In this document: positions 7,287-16,738 of the stretch, in pieces | How the letters are laid out: each line of letters starts with the position of its first letter | Numbering within the stretch: position 1 is the stretch's first letter | NCBI RefSeq assembly: GCF_019929225.1 | Contig: NZ_JAHZPA010000007.1 | Location: 36,314-100,313 of the forward strand | From: Streptococcus sanguinis | Lineage (GTDB): Bacteria; Bacillota; Bacilli; Lactobacillales; Streptococcaceae | Reading direction: 5' to 3' | DNA length: 64,000 nucleotides | Notes under the pieces: generated by a model | Seen by the model: only the letters and a program-made list of their open reading frames with translations | The model's database searches: none | Told to the model about the DNA's origin: nothing | Program-made: the position numbers and the translations under genes

Positions 7287-8537
7287 GCAATAGTTGAGAC
7301 ACTCTTCCAGGTCCACATCCCGCTCTAAGTGCTCTGGTGTCCAAGGAATCAAGATATCTGGTTCAACTCCCTTATCATTCATGCCCTTTCCTTGATCAAT
7401 CCTAGTGTCTCGTGAGGTGGGAAACAGAAGCTCATAGTCACCAAAATCCTTCACGCAGCAATTGGAATAATCTAAAATTCCCATAGTCGGACGCCCTAGA
7501 ACCGTAACCTTGGGCATCTTTTTCATGGTATCAACAAAATTGTCACCTGAAGACCCACAGGTAACATCTGCTAGCACAAAGACTTTTTCAGGTCGAGCTA
7601 GGCCTAGAACGTCTGGTAGAAAGTTCTGCTCACTGTCTTCATCGCCATAAAGGACATACCCTTTTCCCCGATTTTCTTCTAATTCTTTTAGAAATTCTTT
7701 GAGAATCTGGTGAGTTTCTGCTGACAAGTTTGGATCTTCTAGGATATTTTGCATCAGTTGCTGGCGCAAATCAACATTTCTATCGGTATAGAGAATCTCC
7801 ATCCCATCATCGCTTGGCAAATCTAAGTCACTGAAGGCCTTTCCCTGAGGGAGAGTATATTTGAAAAGTGGATAATAAAGCGAGTCCGTTCCGCCATAAT
7901 TGACCCGAACATCAATGATTAAATACTTGGCCTGCTCAATAGCTGCTTGACTGTCAGCATAAAGCTGAGTGATGGCTACCTCATCCGTAAAATCTTCTAA
8001 CTTAAGATAGACGATGTCCTCAGAAAGATTGCGCCATTCAAACTGCGGTGACTTATTTGGGTGAGCGGTCGGTCGAACATGCAGTTGCTCTTCCTTGCCA
8101 TTGCGTACTACTGTAACTTCTCCGGCATGCTCCACAAAGTAAGCCCACTCCTTGTGCTGTCGCTCTGGTGTGGAACTGACAAAATAGTCCTTGTGCTCTT
8201 GATACACCTGAGGCAAGGCTTTCCCATCCAAGGCTAGAATCTGGTCTCCACGTTTCAGCCCCGTGTCACTATTTGCCTGCAGGACGCAGAGGCTGTCTTG
8301 GTAGTATCTTAGCTTAAATCCGAGCGGTTGCGTTTCCTTAATCCCAAACCAAACATGAGATAAAATCCCAAAACTGGCTATATAACAATGCATCTGGTAA
8401 AGAAAGTCCTCTTGACTCATCTGATCTGTGATACGCACTCGATATTCCTCGGGATTTGCACCCATGATGTCTTTCTTTGTAGAGGAATCCTCTCGCATAA
8501 TTTCTACAACTTGCTCAAAAATCTCTGTTTTCTTCAT
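7275..8537 (-). CDS. S41 peptidase-family protein, no signal peptide
   Basis: A 420-residue protein related to C-terminal processing/tricorn-type proteases. A PDZ-like segment (about 85-110, LKRGDQILALDGK) is followed by the S41 core: a strand IIDVRVNYGG (207-216) and the nucleophile motif CGSSGD (327-332) preceded by VFVLADVT. The C-terminal DKGVEPDI is also typical of the family. No signal peptide or membrane segment is seen, unlike CtpA, so it should be cytoplasmic. The ATG at 8537 is preceded by AAGGAGT. It begins four bases after the glycosylase stop and is probably co-transcribed. Substrate unknown. Confidence 0.8.
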   Translation of the reverse strand: MKKTEIFEQVVEIMREDSSTKKDIMGANPEEYRVRITDQMSQEDFLYQMHCYIASFGILSHVWFGIKETQPLGFKLRYYQDSLCVLQANSDTGLKRGDQILALDGKALPQVYQEHKDYFVSSTPERQHKEWAYFVEHAGEVTVVRNGKEEQLHVRPTAHPNKSPQFEWRNLSEDIVYLKLEDFTDEVAITQLYADSQAAIEQAKYLIIDVRVNYGGTDSLYYPLFKYTLPQGKAFSDLDLPSDDGMEILYTDRNVDLRQQLMQNILEDPNLSAETHQILKEFLKELEENRGKGYVLYGDEDSEQNFLPDVLGLARPEKVFVLADVTCGSSGDNFVDTMKKMPKVTVLGRPTMGILDYSNCCVKDFGDYELLFPTSRDTRIDQGKGMNDKGVEPDILIPWTPEHLERDVDLEECLNYCKNA

Positions 8538-8540
8538 CTT

Positions 8541-9122
8541 TTACTCCTTCTTCCAGGTGTCCTCATCGTCCAGCAGACCTCGTTTGGGCATTTTTGAGAC
8601 ATGACGATTGCCGGCCACATAAAAGCCCAAGGGCTCTTCCCGCCAGGCATCTGTGCAGGTCACGCCAATCCGCGGACGGCTGGCAATCTGATTGGGAGTC
8701 AAGTCATGGGCTAATTGCAGACTGGAGGTCGCTAAACTCTGTCCATCAAAGCGCTTGTCAATCCCAGCATACTTGGTTAACTTGCCAGGGCCGTTAGCTA
8801 AAAGTCGGCCATCCGGCAGCTCTAAGGCTCGAATCAGTACGGCTTCAGCCACATTTTCACCCTTGGTCACCAGATTCAGCATCTGATGACCATAAATCTG
8901 ATAAACATACCAGTGACCTGCTGGCAGATACATGGATTCATTCTTAGGGGAGCGGCGCCCTCCAGCCGAATGGCAGGCACTGTCTTGACTTCCCAGGTAG
9001 GCTTCTGTTTCGACAATTCGGCCTAGCTTCTGACCATTTATAATCAGCTGCATACCTAACAAAGCTCGCGCTGCTGCAACTGTGTCTGTCTCGATTAGTT
9101 TATGAAAATCTCTTGACAACAT
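8541..9122 (-). CDS. 3-methyladenine DNA glycosylase (AAG/MPG type)
   Basis: Base-excision repair enzyme that removes alkylated purines. The 193-residue protein has the family pattern ARALLGMQL, then IVETEAYLG containing the catalytic glutamate, the YVYQIYGHQ strand, and AVLIRALEL and NGPGKL in the second half. I chose ATG 9122 because an extended -10 (TGCTATAAT) ends seven bases before it, placing the transcript start on the A of this ATG. A frame start nine codons upstream would lie before the promoter. Confidence 0.9.
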   Translation of the reverse strand: MLSRDFHKLIETDTVAAARALLGMQLIINGQKLGRIVETEAYLGSQDSACHSAGGRRSPKNESMYLPAGHWYVYQIYGHQMLNLVTKGENVAEAVLIRALELPDGRLLANGPGKLTKYAGIDKRFDGQSLATSSLQLAHDLTPNQIASRPRIGVTCTDAWREEPLGFYVAGNRHVSKMPKRGLLDDEDTWKKE

Positions 9123-9128
9123 AGGTTG

Positions 9129-9137
9129 ATTATAGCA
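9129..9137 (-). promoter_or_regulatory. Extended -10 promoter for a leaderless mRNA
   Basis: Minus-strand TGCTATAAT (9137-9129) followed by exactly six bases and then the ATG at 9122. There is no usable -35, as expected for an extended -10, and no room for a Shine-Dalgarno sequence. Confidence 0.65.
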
Positions 9138-9352
9138 TGATTTCTCCATTTACAGAGGAAAAGAAATGTTGCAAAAATGTTATTTTTCTCCTTCTCATAA
9201 ACTTGTTATTTGTTACAAAAAGATTACGATGTAAACAGCCAAAAAATCGTGGAAAAGCTTATAAAATCTATTTATTGTCTAATTGCATTGCATATATTTT
9301 GTAACATTTTTATTAACAGAGTATGTTATTTATGTATCAATCCAGTTTTTCA

Positions 9353-9381
9353 TTGCTTCAAATGAAATATTTGTTTAATAT
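9353..9381 (+). promoter_or_regulatory. Promoter of the lipoprotein gene
   Basis: TTGCTT (9353-9358), 17-base spacer, TAATAT (9376-9381). The leader is very short, about 15 bases, and is mostly the ribosome site AAGGAGGGG. Confidence 0.5.
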
Positions 9382-9402
9382 TATACTAGAAGGAGGGGTA
9401 AG

Positions 9403-9798
9403 ATGAAAAAATTATCTAAAATTTCTTTATTTTTATTACCACTAATTGCACTTTTCTTTTTAGCAGCTTGCGGAAATTCTGCAGATAAGAAGACTGAAGA
9501 AAGCTCAAGTTCCAGCTCAAGCGTATCTTCTTCATCTAAAGCTAAAACAAGCTCTAGCAGCACATCTGAAGAAAGCGGTAGTGCCAAAGTCAACGTAAAC
9601 GGCGGTGATACCAGCGTTAATGTAAATGGCGATGACGAAAGCGGCGATGCTTCTGTTGAAACTAACGGAGACGGTAGTGCTAATGTACAAACTGACAACG
9701 CTGGCGTTAGCGTAAATGAAGATGGCGTTCATGTTCAAGGCGGCGGCGTTGATGTTAAGGTCGGCAGCGATGGATCTGTCAATATTCAAACACCTTAA
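9403..9798 (+). CDS. Small serine-rich lipoprotein with VNVNG-type repeats
   Basis: A 131-residue exported lipoprotein: signal peptide with lipobox LAAC (cysteine about residue 23), then a serine-rich linker (about 32-60), then about 70 residues of short alternating strands (SAKVNVNG, TSVNVNG, ASVETNG, ANVQT, VSVNEDG, VHVQGG, VDVKVG, VNIQT). The periodic V-x-V/N-G pattern suggests a small beta-solenoid or beta-sheet domain. I do not recognise a named family. It is monocistronic between a promoter and a clear terminator. Strong Shine-Dalgarno AAGGAGGGG. Confidence 0.85.
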   Translation: MKKLSKISLFLLPLIALFFLAACGNSADKKTEESSSSSSSVSSSSKAKTSSSSTSEESGSAKVNVNGGDTSVNVNGDDESGDASVETNGDGSANVQTDNAGVSVNEDGVHVQGGGVDVKVGSDGSVNIQTP

Positions 9799-9830
9799 TT
9801 GAAAAATGTCTTTTGATTATTATAAATCAT

Positions 9831-9857
9831 AAAAACCGAGTTTTGCTCGGTTTTTTT
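9831..9857 (+). terminator. Terminator of the small lipoprotein gene
   Basis: AAACCGAG-TTTTG-CTCGGTTT hairpin with seven T. Confidence 0.9.
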
Positions 9858-9881
9858 GTCTTTCTCCTATGCATTTCAAAA

Positions 9882-9932
9882 ACTTGTAAAACATTAAAAA
9901 TACTTGTAAAAACTTATCCGTCGTGTTATACT
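9882..9932 (+). promoter_or_regulatory. Promoter with direct-repeat operator for the DeoR gene
   Basis: TTGTAA (9904-9909), 17-base spacer, TATACT (9927-9932). The decamer ACTTGTAAAA occurs at 9882-9891 and again at 9902-9911, 20 bases (two helical turns) apart, with the second copy covering the -35. This suits autoregulation by the DeoR-family product. Confidence 0.55.
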
Positions 9933-9960
9933 CTATTTAGAAAAGCAAGGAGGGACATGC

Positions 9961-10707
9961 ATGTACCAAGAACAACGCTTAGCTGAAATCTTAGAGCTTT
10001 TGGCTAAGAAAAAACAGCTGTCAGCCAAGGATATGATTGAACATTTTCAGGTCTCTAAAGATACTATTCGGCGAGATTTTTCGATTTTGAGCGAGCGTAG
10101 GCTTGTGCAGCGCACCCACGGAGGTATTATCCCGCTAGACACTAGCCGGCAAATCCCCTCCTTTAACGACCGCATCAACCGACTAAGTCAAGAAAAAAAG
10201 GCTATTGCTCAGAAGGCCCACGACTTTCTCAAGCCGGGGCAAATAGCTTTCTTTGATGTCTCAACCATCGTTCTCCATCTGGCTCAGCGCATCAAGGAGC
10301 CTATGACAATCTACTCCCATTCTCTTGATAATGCAATCATGCTGAGCACTCAGGACAAAGTGGACTTTCACCTCTTAGGCGGAAAATTTTATCCCAAAAA
10401 CCGATTCTACTATGCGCTCAATGAAGCAGAGCTGCTGGAGCAAATTTCCTTTGACATTGCCTTTATAGGGGCAGCCAGTGTCTCTGATGGTCTAGTCAGC
10501 TTTGAAGACGAGGCTGATGCTCACCTGAAAAGACTGGCTTTGAAGCACGCCAAGACTAAGATTCTGCTGGCTGAGCAAGACAAATGGCAGAAAGAATCTA
10601 AGTACATCCTGGGTCCTGTCAGCGACTTTGACTACTGGATTACGGACCAAGAGCCCATCCCTGAAGTCCAAAAACTGCTTGGAGACAAGGTTAAAATAAT
10701 TTATTAA
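9961..10707 (+). CDS. DeoR/GlpR family transcriptional regulator
   Basis: A 248-residue repressor with an N-terminal winged helix-turn-helix (LSAKDMIEHFQVSKDTIRRDF, about 20-40, then the RTHGG wing) and a C-terminal sugar-phosphate-binding domain (DeoRC; FFDVST near 92-97 and FIGAASVSDGLVSFEDEAD near 170-188). It sits 32 bases upstream of a Cof-type HAD phosphatase on the same strand, so both probably handle a phosphorylated sugar or a related metabolite. The effector is unknown. An upstream repeated decamer could be its operator. Confidence 0.92.
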   Translation: MYQEQRLAEILELLAKKKQLSAKDMIEHFQVSKDTIRRDFSILSERRLVQRTHGGIIPLDTSRQIPSFNDRINRLSQEKKAIAQKAHDFLKPGQIAFFDVSTIVLHLAQRIKEPMTIYSHSLDNAIMLSTQDKVDFHLLGGKFYPKNRFYYALNEAELLEQISFDIAFIGAASVSDGLVSFEDEADAHLKRLALKHAKTKILLAEQDKWQKESKYILGPVSDFDYWITDQEPIPEVQKLLGDKVKIIY

Positions 10708-10739
10708 ATCGATCCATTAGACACAAAGGAGGAAGAGCT

Positions 10740-11567
10740 ATGACAAACCACCCGATTCGCCTGATTATCAGCGACATTGACGGCACCATTTTGGACGACC
10801 AGCATCTAGTAGATCCTAATCTCAAAGACATGATTCCCCTGCTAAGCCGAGAAAAAATCCCTTTCGTTCTCGCTTCTGCCCGCTCTCCTCTAGGCATGGA
10901 GCCCATTGCCCGTGAGCTGGGACTGGGAGATAATCCGTTAGCCTGCTACAATGGCGCTCTGGTCATCAAGGGCGACCCGCAAGCTTATGAAACTATTATC
11001 GAGCATCCTCTCGACAAGAAAGAAATCCGCACTTTTCTGGAATTTGTCAAGGCTGAATTTCCTAGCGTATCCATCAATCTCTACTCTGGTAAGGATTGGA
11101 TCGCTGACCGTCTGGATAAGTGGGTGCAGATAGAGGCAGCTATTACAGGTGAGCAGCCGATAATTCAGAATGTGTTAATGCCGGTGCTGGATGTTCTAAT
11201 GCCTGCTCACAAGTTACTCCTCATTGATGAAGCGCCTATCATCCAGAAACTCCATGACTACCTACAGACCTTGGACTTTGCCAAGACAGCCTTCTATCTC
11301 TCTAAGGACAACTACATGGAAGTCACGGCCAAGCATGTCTCCAAGGAGCAAGCCTTATACGAAATTGCCCAGCACTATCAAGTGCATCTAGAGCAGGTTA
11401 TGACAATCGGAGACAACTTCAATGACCTTCCTATGCTCCGCCTGGCTGGACTTGGAGTCGCTATGGGCAATGCCCCCGAAGCAGTCAAAACCGAGGCAAA
11501 AGCCGTCACCAAAAGCAACAATGAGCACGGAGTTGCAGAAGCTGTAGAAAAGTATGTTTTGATATAA
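10740..11567 (+). CDS. Cof-type HAD-IIB phosphatase
   Basis: A 275-residue haloacid-dehalogenase phosphatase, cytoplasmic. Motif I DIDGTILD (about 13-20) contains the nucleophilic aspartate. Motif II LASARS, motif III lysine near SKEQALYEIA and motif IV GDNFNDLPML (about 223-232) complete the C2B-cap Cof family pattern. Substrate is probably a sugar phosphate or cofactor intermediate; promiscuity is typical. It is co-transcribed with the DeoR regulator. AAGGAGG precedes the ATG. Confidence 0.92.
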   Translation: MTNHPIRLIISDIDGTILDDQHLVDPNLKDMIPLLSREKIPFVLASARSPLGMEPIARELGLGDNPLACYNGALVIKGDPQAYETIIEHPLDKKEIRTFLEFVKAEFPSVSINLYSGKDWIADRLDKWVQIEAAITGEQPIIQNVLMPVLDVLMPAHKLLLIDEAPIIQKLHDYLQTLDFAKTAFYLSKDNYMEVTAKHVSKEQALYEIAQHYQVHLEQVMTIGDNFNDLPMLRLAGLGVAMGNAPEAVKTEAKAVTKSNNEHGVAEAVEKYVLI

Positions 11568-11570
11568 CGC

Positions 11571-11599
11571 AAAAAATCTGCTCAAGGGCAGATTTTTTT
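11571..11599. terminator. Bidirectional terminator
   Basis: AAAATCTGC/GCAGATTTT hairpin with A and T runs between the convergent HAD and GNAT genes. Confidence 0.85.
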
Positions 11600-12083
11600 A
11601 TTGATGATAGTCATAAGCCTGGCGAGGACTGCCATCAGCCACATAAATAATGCCGCACCTCCTAAAGCCGTAGTTCAGGACAGCAGCCTGCATAGCTTGA
11701 TTGTCCGCATGGGTATCGATTCGCAAGTAGGGAATCTGCTGGCGGCAAAAATCAAAGACCTGACGGGACAGGCCTCTGACTTGCCCGTTCGAAGCGATGC
11801 GATGAATGGTGCCGTAAGGCTCTGCAAAATGCCAGGTTCCCTTTTCGATGACCTGATAGGTCGGGTCTTCTCCAATGATAAAGGCAAAGGTACCAACCGG
11901 CCGCCCTTCTTCCTCGACAACAAAGGAGTGGCCAGTCGCAATGTCATCCTCAATCAAGCTCGCGCTGGGATAGCCTCCATCCCACTGAGTCGGATTGCCT
12001 TGGTCTTTCATGAACTGACGAGCCACATCATAAATCGTCATAATGGCTGGGATATCTTCTATTTGGGACAAACGAATCTTCAT
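11598..12083 (-). CDS. GNAT family N-acetyltransferase
   Basis: A 161-residue acetyl-CoA-dependent acetyltransferase. It starts MKIRLSQIEDIPAIM, the usual opening strand-helix, and ends with NYGFRRCGIIYV, the typical C-terminal alpha4-beta6 segment. The acetyl-CoA loop is represented by SNGQVRGLSRQVFDF. I chose ATG 12083, directly behind AAAGGAGGAAAG, over longer in-frame possibilities. The family acts on small amines or proteins; the substrate is unknown. It lies downstream of dltD but behind a terminator. Confidence 0.85.
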   Translation of the reverse strand: MKIRLSQIEDIPAIMTIYDVARQFMKDQGNPTQWDGGYPSASLIEDDIATGHSFVVEEEGRPVGTFAFIIGEDPTYQVIEKGTWHFAEPYGTIHRIASNGQVRGLSRQVFDFCRQQIPYLRIDTHADNQAMQAAVLNYGFRRCGIIYVADGSPRQAYDYHQ

Positions 12084-12093
12084 CTTTCCTCCT

Positions 12094-12128
12094 TTATAAA
12101 AATAAGGCTGGAAAGTCCCAACCTTATT
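12094..12128 (-). terminator. Terminator of the dlt operon
   Basis: Arms AATAAGGCTGG/CCAACCTTATT with one mismatch and a T-rich tail on the minus strand. The dltD stop codon (12124-12126) is inside the stem. Confidence 0.75.
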
Positions 12129-13392
12129 TGAATTCTTCTGGTTTGCCAGTATACTGAGACCATTCCTTAGTGAAGAAGCGGTCATTGATCTGGTAGTTTG
12201 GCGCCGGCTGTGGATTGGCTACAAAAGGATCAACAGCCTTGTCAAAGGCCAGCCAGCCATTCCAGCCCATGTGGATAGTGTCCTGCATGAAGTAAGGCTT
12301 GTCGCCGTCCTTAGAAAAATCAGCGATGTTGGTAAAACCCTGACTTTCCAGCTGGTAGCGAATCTTGGCAACCGTCCGCTGGTACATTTCAGGACTGAGT
12401 CCTGTATACTCCATCCACTTAGAATTGACCGGTGGAATGATGAAGATGACATTAGTCTTTGACTTGGCGAACTGGTCCAGAACCAGCTGCAAGTCGTTGT
12501 ACTCAGGAGATTTTTCATAAGATTGCTTGGTTTGAAAACCTCTGAGCTTGGCAACCTTGCCGGCCAGACGGGTCTTGTAAAATTGATTGTCTATGCCGAA
12601 TTGATTGTTATTGGTCTTCTTCTTGGCCTCTGCTGTAGCAATCTCTTCCAAAGCCTGATAGGAGAAGGTGTCTGGCAAATCAGCCATATAAGGCAAAATT
12701 CGCTGGTCATAATTTTCATTATTGAGGGCAGCAAAGTTGCTAAAAAAAGCATCTTGGCGCTCATTAAGATGAGCCATCATCTCAATATGGCGCTCTTCAA
12801 AGCTGCTCAGCTTTTTACCTTCCGACAGCTTCTGGACGCTCTCTGCCATAGCAACATCTGGATAAAGCTGCAGGAGGCGCTGGGCTGCATATTGCGCCGC
12901 CGCATCTCCTTGCTGCTGAGACAGATAAGCCGTCAGCTGATCACTGTTGAAGTACTGCTGAAAGGCCGAAGCATCATAGCCAGTCTTGGTAAACCACTGG
13001 GGCGACACTACATAGACCGCCGTTTGCCCCTCCAGCTCAGAGGACATCTGCTGCATACCAAAGTACTGATTAAATGATGCTGCCCCGCGCTGGCCTAGAA
13101 AATAAGGCCGATAGGAGCGGTCGTATTTCTCAGCCAGCACTGCTGGATGCATGCTATCAAAGCGCAGCCATTCACTAGAGCCAAAGAAGGGAACAAAGCG
13201 CATCTTCTTATCGGTCAAGGCTGTCACCTTCTTGCTGCGGCTCTTGAAGTTTTCTGCTGTCAAAGTCACTGCCGAGCGCTTCTCTGCTTCTATATCATGC
13301 TTTTTATCAAGCGGATAGAAGAAAAAGAGCAGGGCAACCATGGCCATGGCGCAGAAAACCGGCCCCAGAATCAACCAGAGTCGTTTAAGCAT
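12124..13392 (-). CDS. dltD: D-alanyl-lipoteichoic acid acyltransferase DltD
   Basis: A 422-residue membrane-anchored SGNH-like protein that completes transfer of D-alanine to lipoteichoic acid outside the cell. An N-terminal membrane helix (about 7-27) is followed by the nucleophile motif GSSEW (71-75). The C-terminal [11 protein letters not shown] carries the catalytic-type histidine region. It overlaps dltC by eight bases, which implies translational coupling. Last gene of dltXABCD. Confidence 0.97.
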   Translation of the reverse strand: MLKRLWLILGPVFCAMAMVALLFFFYPLDKKHDIEAEKRSAVTLTAENFKSRSKKVTALTDKKMRFVPFFGSSEWLRFDSMHPAVLAEKYDRSYRPYFLGQRGAASFNQYFGMQQMSSELEGQTAVYVVSPQWFTKTGYDASAFQQYFNSDQLTAYLSQQQGDAAAQYAAQRLLQLYPDVAMAESVQKLSEGKKLSSFEERHIEMMAHLNERQDAFFSNFAALNNENYDQRILPYMADLPDTFSYQALEEIATAEAKKKTNNNQFGIDNQFYKTRLAGKVAKLRGFQTKQSYEKSPEYNDLQLVLDQFAKSKTNVIFIIPPVNSKWMEYTGLSPEMYQRTVAKIRYQLESQGFTNIADFSKDGDKPYFMQDTIHMGWNGWLAFDKAVDPFVANPQPAPNYQINDRFFTKEWSQYTGKPEEFK

Positions 13393-13624
13393 TGCGAAGC
13401 TCCGTTACGCCTTCAACGATTTTATTAGCTGTGTTCCAGTCATCGCGGCCAAACTCTGACACTGGCACGCGGATATCAAAACGGTTTTCCAGCTCAACAA
13501 TCAGCTCGACCGTTCCCATACTGTCTAGGACACCAGCGTCAAACAAATCCTCGTCCATCATATCTGACACATCTTCCATAAATAGTTCTTCAATAATTTC
13601 AATTACTTCTGTTTTTATATCCAT
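13385..13624 (-). CDS. dltC: D-alanyl carrier protein DltC
   Basis: A 79-residue acyl-carrier-like protein. The 4'-phosphopantetheine attachment serine is Ser35 in LDSMGTVE. It carries D-alanine as a thioester from DltA to the membrane enzymes DltB and DltD. Normal length and gene order; it overlaps dltD and starts 20 bases after dltB. Confidence 0.98.
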   Translation of the reverse strand: MDIKTEVIEIIEELFMEDVSDMMDEDLFDAGVLDSMGTVELIVELENRFDIRVPVSEFGRDDWNTANKIVEGVTELRNA

Positions 13625-13643
13625 TTTTCTTCCTCATTCATTT

Positions 13644-14888
13644 TTATTTTTTAAACCAAAGCTCATTTAAAAATCCCGAAAAGATCAAAAATGAGAACAT
13701 GACTGCGTGAAAGGTCACCACAATCCCCAAAGCTTGGGTCCATTTATTGTCTGGCAAAGGCGGAAGCCCCTTAGCCTTGCGCTCTTTGTTTAGCGTTTTC
13801 TTCTTGCGCAGCCAGGCATCATTGACGACTAGACCAGCTCCATGAAAGAGACCGTAGGCGATATAGTACCAGGTCACACCATGCCAAAAGCCCATTATCA
13901 GCATGTTGATCAGATAGGCCACACTAGAGGTCGTGTTGCGGTTTTTAAAGACCTTATTGCGCATCAGGACCATGACCAGCCGCATAAAGACAAAATCACG
14001 GAACCAAAAGGACAGACTCATGTGCCAGCGATTCCAAAATTCTTTCAAATCGCGTGAGAGAAAGGGCTTATCAAAGTTGATAGGGCTCTTGATTCCCATG
14101 AGATTGGAAATAGCTAGCGCAAACATCGAATAACCGGCAAAGTCAAAGAAGAGATCCAGACCAAAGACATACATGACGCCCAGAGTTCCCAGATTAAAGA
14201 AACCGCCGGTATAGAGAGCGTAGGTCTTGACATGCCCCAGCAAGAGATGTCCAAAGATATGGGCTAGGATAAACTTATAGAGAAAGCCTAGCATGATATA
14301 CTTAACAGACTGCTCCAGCATATCCAGCAGCTCATCGCGCTCAGGAATGTTCAAATAGTCTTCATTGAAACGCTTAAAACGATCAATGGGGCCACTCGAA
14401 AAGGTCGGCATGAAGAGCAGGAAACTCAGGAACTCCCAGAGCGTGAACTCTGTCAGAACTCCATCGCGCATCTCAATCATCATCCCTACCGAACGAAAGG
14501 TCAGATAGGAAATCCCCAAAAAACCAAAGAGAGATTGATGGCCGCTGATTGCGGGCTCTACCTTGACAAGCACAAGCGGCAGAACTGCCATCAAAGTATG
14601 CAGATAAAAGATCCACTTGCTGTCCCGCGACTGGCGATAAAGCTTATATGAATAAACCCAAACTATCTGCCAGATGACATAGCCCAGTAAAGCACAAAGC
14701 TGCGCCAGACTGGGACCTGTCAGCATCAGGACGATAAAGACCAAGCTGACCAAGGCTTCATAAAGGGGGAAGCGTTTCTTAAAGAAAAGTCCGACAAAGA
14801 TTGGCAGAACTGCCAGAACGATATAGACAAAGTAAACTGGGTTGCCGTAGGGTTCCAAGTGAGGCAGCTGTTTCAAGAAATCCATCAT
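13644..14888 (-). CDS. dltB: D-alanyl transfer MBOAT protein DltB
   Basis: A 414-residue polytopic membrane O-acyltransferase. The conserved MBOAT histidine lies in [10 protein letters not shown] near residue 336, and [17 protein letters not shown] residues ([10 protein letters not shown]) precede it. It moves D-alanine from DltC to an extracytoplasmic acceptor. The start overlaps the dltA stop by four bases. Confidence 0.98.
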   Translation of the reverse strand: MMDFLKQLPHLEPYGNPVYFVYIVLAVLPIFVGLFFKKRFPLYEALVSLVFIVLMLTGPSLAQLCALLGYVIWQIVWVYSYKLYRQSRDSKWIFYLHTLMAVLPLVLVKVEPAISGHQSLFGFLGISYLTFRSVGMMIEMRDGVLTEFTLWEFLSFLLFMPTFSSGPIDRFKRFNEDYLNIPERDELLDMLEQSVKYIMLGFLYKFILAHIFGHLLLGHVKTYALYTGGFFNLGTLGVMYVFGLDLFFDFAGYSMFALAISNLMGIKSPINFDKPFLSRDLKEFWNRWHMSLSFWFRDFVFMRLVMVLMRNKVFKNRNTTSSVAYLINMLIMGFWHGVTWYYIAYGLFHGAGLVVNDAWLRKKKTLNKERKAKGLPPLPDNKWTQALGIVVTFHAVMFSFLIFSGFLNELWFKK

Positions 14889-16435
14889 CGCTTATTGACC
14901 TCGCTAATCAGCCCCTTAATGTCAATCTTGCCATTCGGGGTCAAAGGCAAGGTCTCTCGATAGAGAAACTTGGACGGCATCATGTAGGACATCATGATAT
15001 CCTGCAGATCTTCCTTGATTGCCTTGGTAATATCGATTTCTCGCTCAAACTGCTCAGCCACACCGTCTTTGAGGATGACATAGGCCAGCAGATTTTGAAC
15101 CTTGTGGTCCTTGTTGTAGCGGGGCACAGCCACTGCAGATTCAACGTATTTCGATTTGTTCAGATTCTGAGACACATCCTCCAGCTCAATACGGAAACCA
15201 TTAAACTTGATCTGGAAGTCCATCCGGCCGCCATAGAGCAGCAGGCCTTCATCTGTCATTGAGCCGACATCTCCTGTATGATAGGCTGGCAGACCTTCAA
15301 ATTCAAAGAAGGCTTCTGCGGTTTTTTCAGGATTGTTCAGATAACCCTTGGATACCGCTGGACCGCAGACGATGATTTCTCCCTGCTGACCATTCGGCAC
15401 CTTCTGCCCCTCTTCATCAATGACAAAGGTCGGAGAGTCCGCCTTGGTATAGCCAATCGGCAGGCGCTTGCAATTTTGCAGCATCTCATCTGTCACTGCT
15501 ACTGCAGACAGGGCCACTGTTGCCTCAGTCGGACCGTAAGCATTGATAATGCGAGCTTGAGGGAAGCGATCGCGCAGCTTCTGAGCTGTCTTGACCGTCA
15601 ACTCCTCGCCGTCAAAATAGAAATGCGTCAGCTGAGGCATCTTCTGGCTGTTAAAGTCATCCGACAGCAAGGCCATATCCGCAAAGGAAGGCGTCGAAGT
15701 CCAGATAGCAATAGGCAGACTGAGAATCGTCTCAAACAGCTGCTTGAAATCCTGAGTCACAGCCGAAGGCAGGGCAAAAAGAGTCCCTCCTAAGGCTAAA
15801 GTCGGCGCCCAATACATGACCGACAAGTCAAAAGAATAAGGCGGCTGAGCCAACATTTGAGGACGCTCCGGAGTCGCAAACTCTTTATCCGTAATCATCC
15901 AATTCGTAAAGCTGAGCAGATTATTATGGGAAATCTGCACTCCCTTAGGCTTGCCAGTCGTTCCTGATGTGAAAATGATGTAGTAGTTATCATCTCCCTG
16001 CACTGGATGACTAAGCTCATAGGACGCTCCCTCTCTGAAAGCTGCCTGAACTTGCTCAACACTAAAAATAGGGGCTGCTACATCTGCCAACGGAAAATCG
16101 TTGATGGCGATAATCAAGCTTGGCTCAGCAACTTCCACAATCGCTGCCACGCGCTCCAAGGCTGAATGGCTGTCAATAGGAATGTAGGTATGACCAGACT
16201 TGGTCAAGGCCACAAAAGTAGCCAGCATTTCGTATTCCTGACCGCCAAAGACCACAACCGGAGACTTATCGGGAAGTCCCAAACGGTCAATCTGAGCCGC
16301 CAACGAATCGGAATCCTTCTTTAAATCGCCATAAGTATGAACTTGACCTAAAATATCATAAACTGGAAAATCCGGCTGCACCTGAGCAAAATGCTCAATC
16401 GTTTCAATCATATCATGTATCACTTTATTTGACAT
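14885..16435 (-). CDS. dltA: D-alanine--D-alanyl carrier protein ligase DltA
   Basis: A 516-residue cytoplasmic adenylation enzyme that activates D-alanine with ATP and loads it onto DltC. The P-loop [10 protein letters not shown] is near 156-165, the adenine-binding NAYGPTEAT near 300, and the C-terminal catalytic lysine is in NGKIDIKG. Length and order are standard. It follows dltX by 19 bases. D-alanylation reduces the negative charge of the wall and raises resistance to cationic peptides. Confidence 0.98.
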   Translation of the reverse strand: MSNKVIHDMIETIEHFAQVQPDFPVYDILGQVHTYGDLKKDSDSLAAQIDRLGLPDKSPVVVFGGQEYEMLATFVALTKSGHTYIPIDSHSALERVAAIVEVAEPSLIIAINDFPLADVAAPIFSVEQVQAAFREGASYELSHPVQGDDNYYIIFTSGTTGKPKGVQISHNNLLSFTNWMITDKEFATPERPQMLAQPPYSFDLSVMYWAPTLALGGTLFALPSAVTQDFKQLFETILSLPIAIWTSTPSFADMALLSDDFNSQKMPQLTHFYFDGEELTVKTAQKLRDRFPQARIINAYGPTEATVALSAVAVTDEMLQNCKRLPIGYTKADSPTFVIDEEGQKVPNGQQGEIIVCGPAVSKGYLNNPEKTAEAFFEFEGLPAYHTGDVGSMTDEGLLLYGGRMDFQIKFNGFRIELEDVSQNLNKSKYVESAVAVPRYNKDHKVQNLLAYVILKDGVAEQFEREIDITKAIKEDLQDIMMSYMMPSKFLYRETLPLTPNGKIDIKGLISEVNKR

Positions 16436-16454
16436 TATTTCCTACTCTCTCACA

Positions 16455-16586
16455 TTAAAATTCATTATAGATAAAGCCGCCCTGACCCTGACCCAGATAG
16501 CTAAAGAAATAAAGCAAGGCCAGAAAGATAACAAAATATAGTAGGGTTTGGCCCAAAAACTTATATAGGGTTTGATGTTTTTTCAT
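16455..16586 (-). CDS. dltX: DltX small membrane protein
   Basis: A 43-codon gene easily missed by gene callers. It begins MKKHQTLYKFLGQTLLYF, has one membrane helix (about 13-31), and ends FIYNEF, the conserved C-terminal signature of DltX (DUF3687), which is known to take part in D-alanyl transfer with DltB and DltD. Its place at the head of dltABCD confirms it. The ribosome site AAGAGAG is modest. Confidence 0.93.
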   Translation of the reverse strand: MKKHQTLYKFLGQTLLYFVIFLALLYFFSYLGQGQGGFIYNEF

Positions 16587-16620
16587 TGATCTCTCTTATA
16601 TTTTTAGTTAGACTTACACC

Positions 16621-16650
16621 ATTTTACCATTTTATGGAAGATGTTTTCAA
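16621..16650 (-). promoter_or_regulatory. dlt operon promoter
   Basis: Minus-strand TTGAAA (16650-16645), 18-base spacer, TAAAAT (16626-16621) preceded by TGG (extended -10). About 30 bases of leader lead to dltX. Confidence 0.6.
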
Positions 16651-16738
16651 CACAAAAGCTAAGGAAGATGTAAAGTTCTTGTAAGGAAGAAAGGTACTTT
16701 GATGTGCCTTATAAACAGCCATTAAAAGACTTTTTCAA

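Noticed and set aside
12523..13077. 184-codon plus-strand frame opposite dltD
   Set aside because: Antisense shadow of a well-supported operon gene, no ribosome site.
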